Below, in pieces: positions 6,019 to 6,359 of a stretch of DNA of 6,359 bases; the first letter of the stretch is position 1; every line of letters begins with the position of its first letter. Below the pieces are notes generated by a model. That model did not search any database. It saw nothing but the letters and a program-made list of their open reading frames with translations, and was not told the DNA's origin. The position numbers and the translations under genes are program-made. This DNA comes from Candidatus Uhrbacteria bacterium (GTDB lineage Bacteria; Patescibacteriota; Patescibacteriia; UBA9934; GWF2-40-263), in assembly GCA_016205995.1 (NCBI GenBank), contig JACQSJ010000044.1, positions 1 to 6,359 on the forward strand, given 5' to 3'.

Positions 6019-6055
6019 AAACCAAACCCGCGGGTTCGCCCGCGGGTTTTGGTTT
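6019..6055 (+). terminator. Strong intrinsic terminator after the surface-protein gene
   Basis: A perfect 11-bp stem, AAACCCGCGGG (6024-6034) and CCCGCGGGTTT (6039-6049), with loop TTCG, followed by TTTTGGTTT. The stem can be lengthened by AAACC (6019-6023) pairing with GGTTT (6051-6055) across a bulged T6050. It begins 44 bases after the TAA at 5973-5975, the expected position for ending the surface-protein transcript. The sequence is near-symmetric, with A residues before and T residues after, so it may work in both directions. Confidence 0.88.
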
Positions 6056-6075
6056 GTGGTCAGATGTGTTATGTT
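6049..6075 (+). promoter_or_regulatory. Possible weak promoter for the DUF4258-like gene
   Basis: TATGTT at 6070-6075 is a fair -10 box; the best -35 match is TTGGTT at 6049-6054, only 15 bases away and overlapping the terminator arm. A start near 6082 would leave almost no leader before the ATG at 6084, that is, a leaderless mRNA. The call rests mainly on the need for a promoter after a strong terminator. Confidence 0.28.
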
Positions 6076-6083
6076 TAGCGTGT

Positions 6084-6299
6084 ATGGAGGTTCGATTTAC
6101 CAGGCATGCAAAGAATCGAATGCGGTGGAGGGGAATAACCAAGGCAGAGGTGGAGTCGACTCTACTGCGTCCTGATACAGTTGAACGTCTCAGCCCGGAC
6201 AAAGCAAATTATTTTAAGACTATCCGTGCCAGGCGCATGCGTGTTACGGCGGTCCAAGAAGAACGACAGTTGGTAGTGATTAGCGCTGTTATCAAATAA
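6084..6299 (+). CDS. DUF4258-like small protein, possible toxin-type partner
   Basis: A 71-residue basic protein. It opens with VRFTRHAKNRMRWRGITKAE, the signature of DUF4258 (a Y/F-x-x-H-A-x-x-R-M-x-x-R-G-I pattern followed by an acidic helix), and ends with paired strands RMRVTAVQEERQLVVISAVI, matching the usual fold and length. DUF4258 proteins are small, often next to DUF2283 or antitoxin-like genes, and are suspected to be RNase-like toxins of the RelE/BrnT type; activity is not established. The frame is open further upstream to an ATG at 6003, but that extension would translate the terminator hairpin and gives an unrelated low-complexity stretch, so ATG 6084 is chosen. There is no visible Shine-Dalgarno motif. 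The next gene starts 4 bases after the TAA, implying co-transcription. Confidence 0.78.
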   Translation: MEVRFTRHAKNRMRWRGITKAEVESTLLRPDTVERLSPDKANYFKTIRARRMRVTAVQEERQLVVISAVIK

Positions 6300-6303
6300 A
6301 TGT

Positions 6304-6359
6304 ATGAAGATCGAATACGACAGAGAAGCAGATGCGCTGTATGTGCATCTCACAGAGAA
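6304..6359 (+). CDS. DUF2283-like protein, N-terminal fragment (cut by window end)
   Basis: Only 18 codons are present: MKIEYDREADALYVHLTE. This is the characteristic start of DUF2283 (a Y-D-x-E-A-D-A-L-Y-I/V-x-L pattern), a family of small proteins of about 60-80 residues frequently encoded directly after DUF4258 genes. It begins 4 bases after the stop of that gene. The alternative ATG at 6300 is out of frame and gives no family match. In a toxin-antitoxin reading this would be the antitoxin-like partner, but that is inference. The rest of the gene lies beyond the window. Confidence 0.75.
   Translation, partial: MKIEYDREADALYVHLTE

Noticed and set aside
6003..6083. 27-codon upstream extension of the DUF4258-like gene
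   Set aside because: It would translate the terminator hairpin, and the residues do not match the family, whose normal start fits the ATG at 6084.

Overview
The window looks like a piece of a Candidate Phyla Radiation (Patescibacteria) genome. This placement is inferred from gene families: an ECF-type sigma factor followed by a DUF5667-like membrane protein, then a very large secreted surface protein with an architecture I associate with predicted CPR S-layer proteins. The five complete genes end in TAA (four) or TAG (one), and none has an in-frame TGA, so recoding of TGA to glycine (Gracilibacteria/SR1) is not indicated. Table 11 translation works throughout.

Layout. At 25-354 (minus) is a small helix-turn-helix protein whose C-terminal tail is encoded by a palindromic repeat. 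At 387-451 lie two back-to-back sigma70-type promoters, one firing left into the HTH gene and one right into the sigma operon. At 496-1937 (plus) are the sigma factor and, 5 bases later, a single-pass membrane protein that is its likely anti-sigma or signalling partner. At 1938-2162 is a 225-base intergenic region packed with dyad symmetry: a pair of REP-like palindromes with GTAG feet (1942-2011), a bulged long stem (2035-2092), a small hairpin (2097-2113) and a GC hairpin next to the next start codon (2124-2141). At 2163-5975 is a 1270-residue secreted protein: signal peptide, three N-terminal repeat units, six beta-sandwich-like modules and a short C-terminal tail. A strong intrinsic terminator follows at 6019-6055. 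At 6084-6359 are a DUF4258-like gene and the start of a DUF2283-like gene, cut by the window edge; they form a toxin-antitoxin-like pair.

How they may work together (inference). The sigma/membrane-protein pair sits in the same orientation immediately upstream of the main surface-layer gene with no classical terminator between them. The simplest model is a cell-envelope regulatory module in which the membrane protein senses the envelope and controls the sigma factor, with the surface protein as a possible target. The divergent HTH protein could bind between the two promoters. The DUF4258/DUF2283 pair is separated by the terminator and is probably an independent unit.

No tRNA, rRNA, CRISPR array, transposase or complete mobile element was seen.
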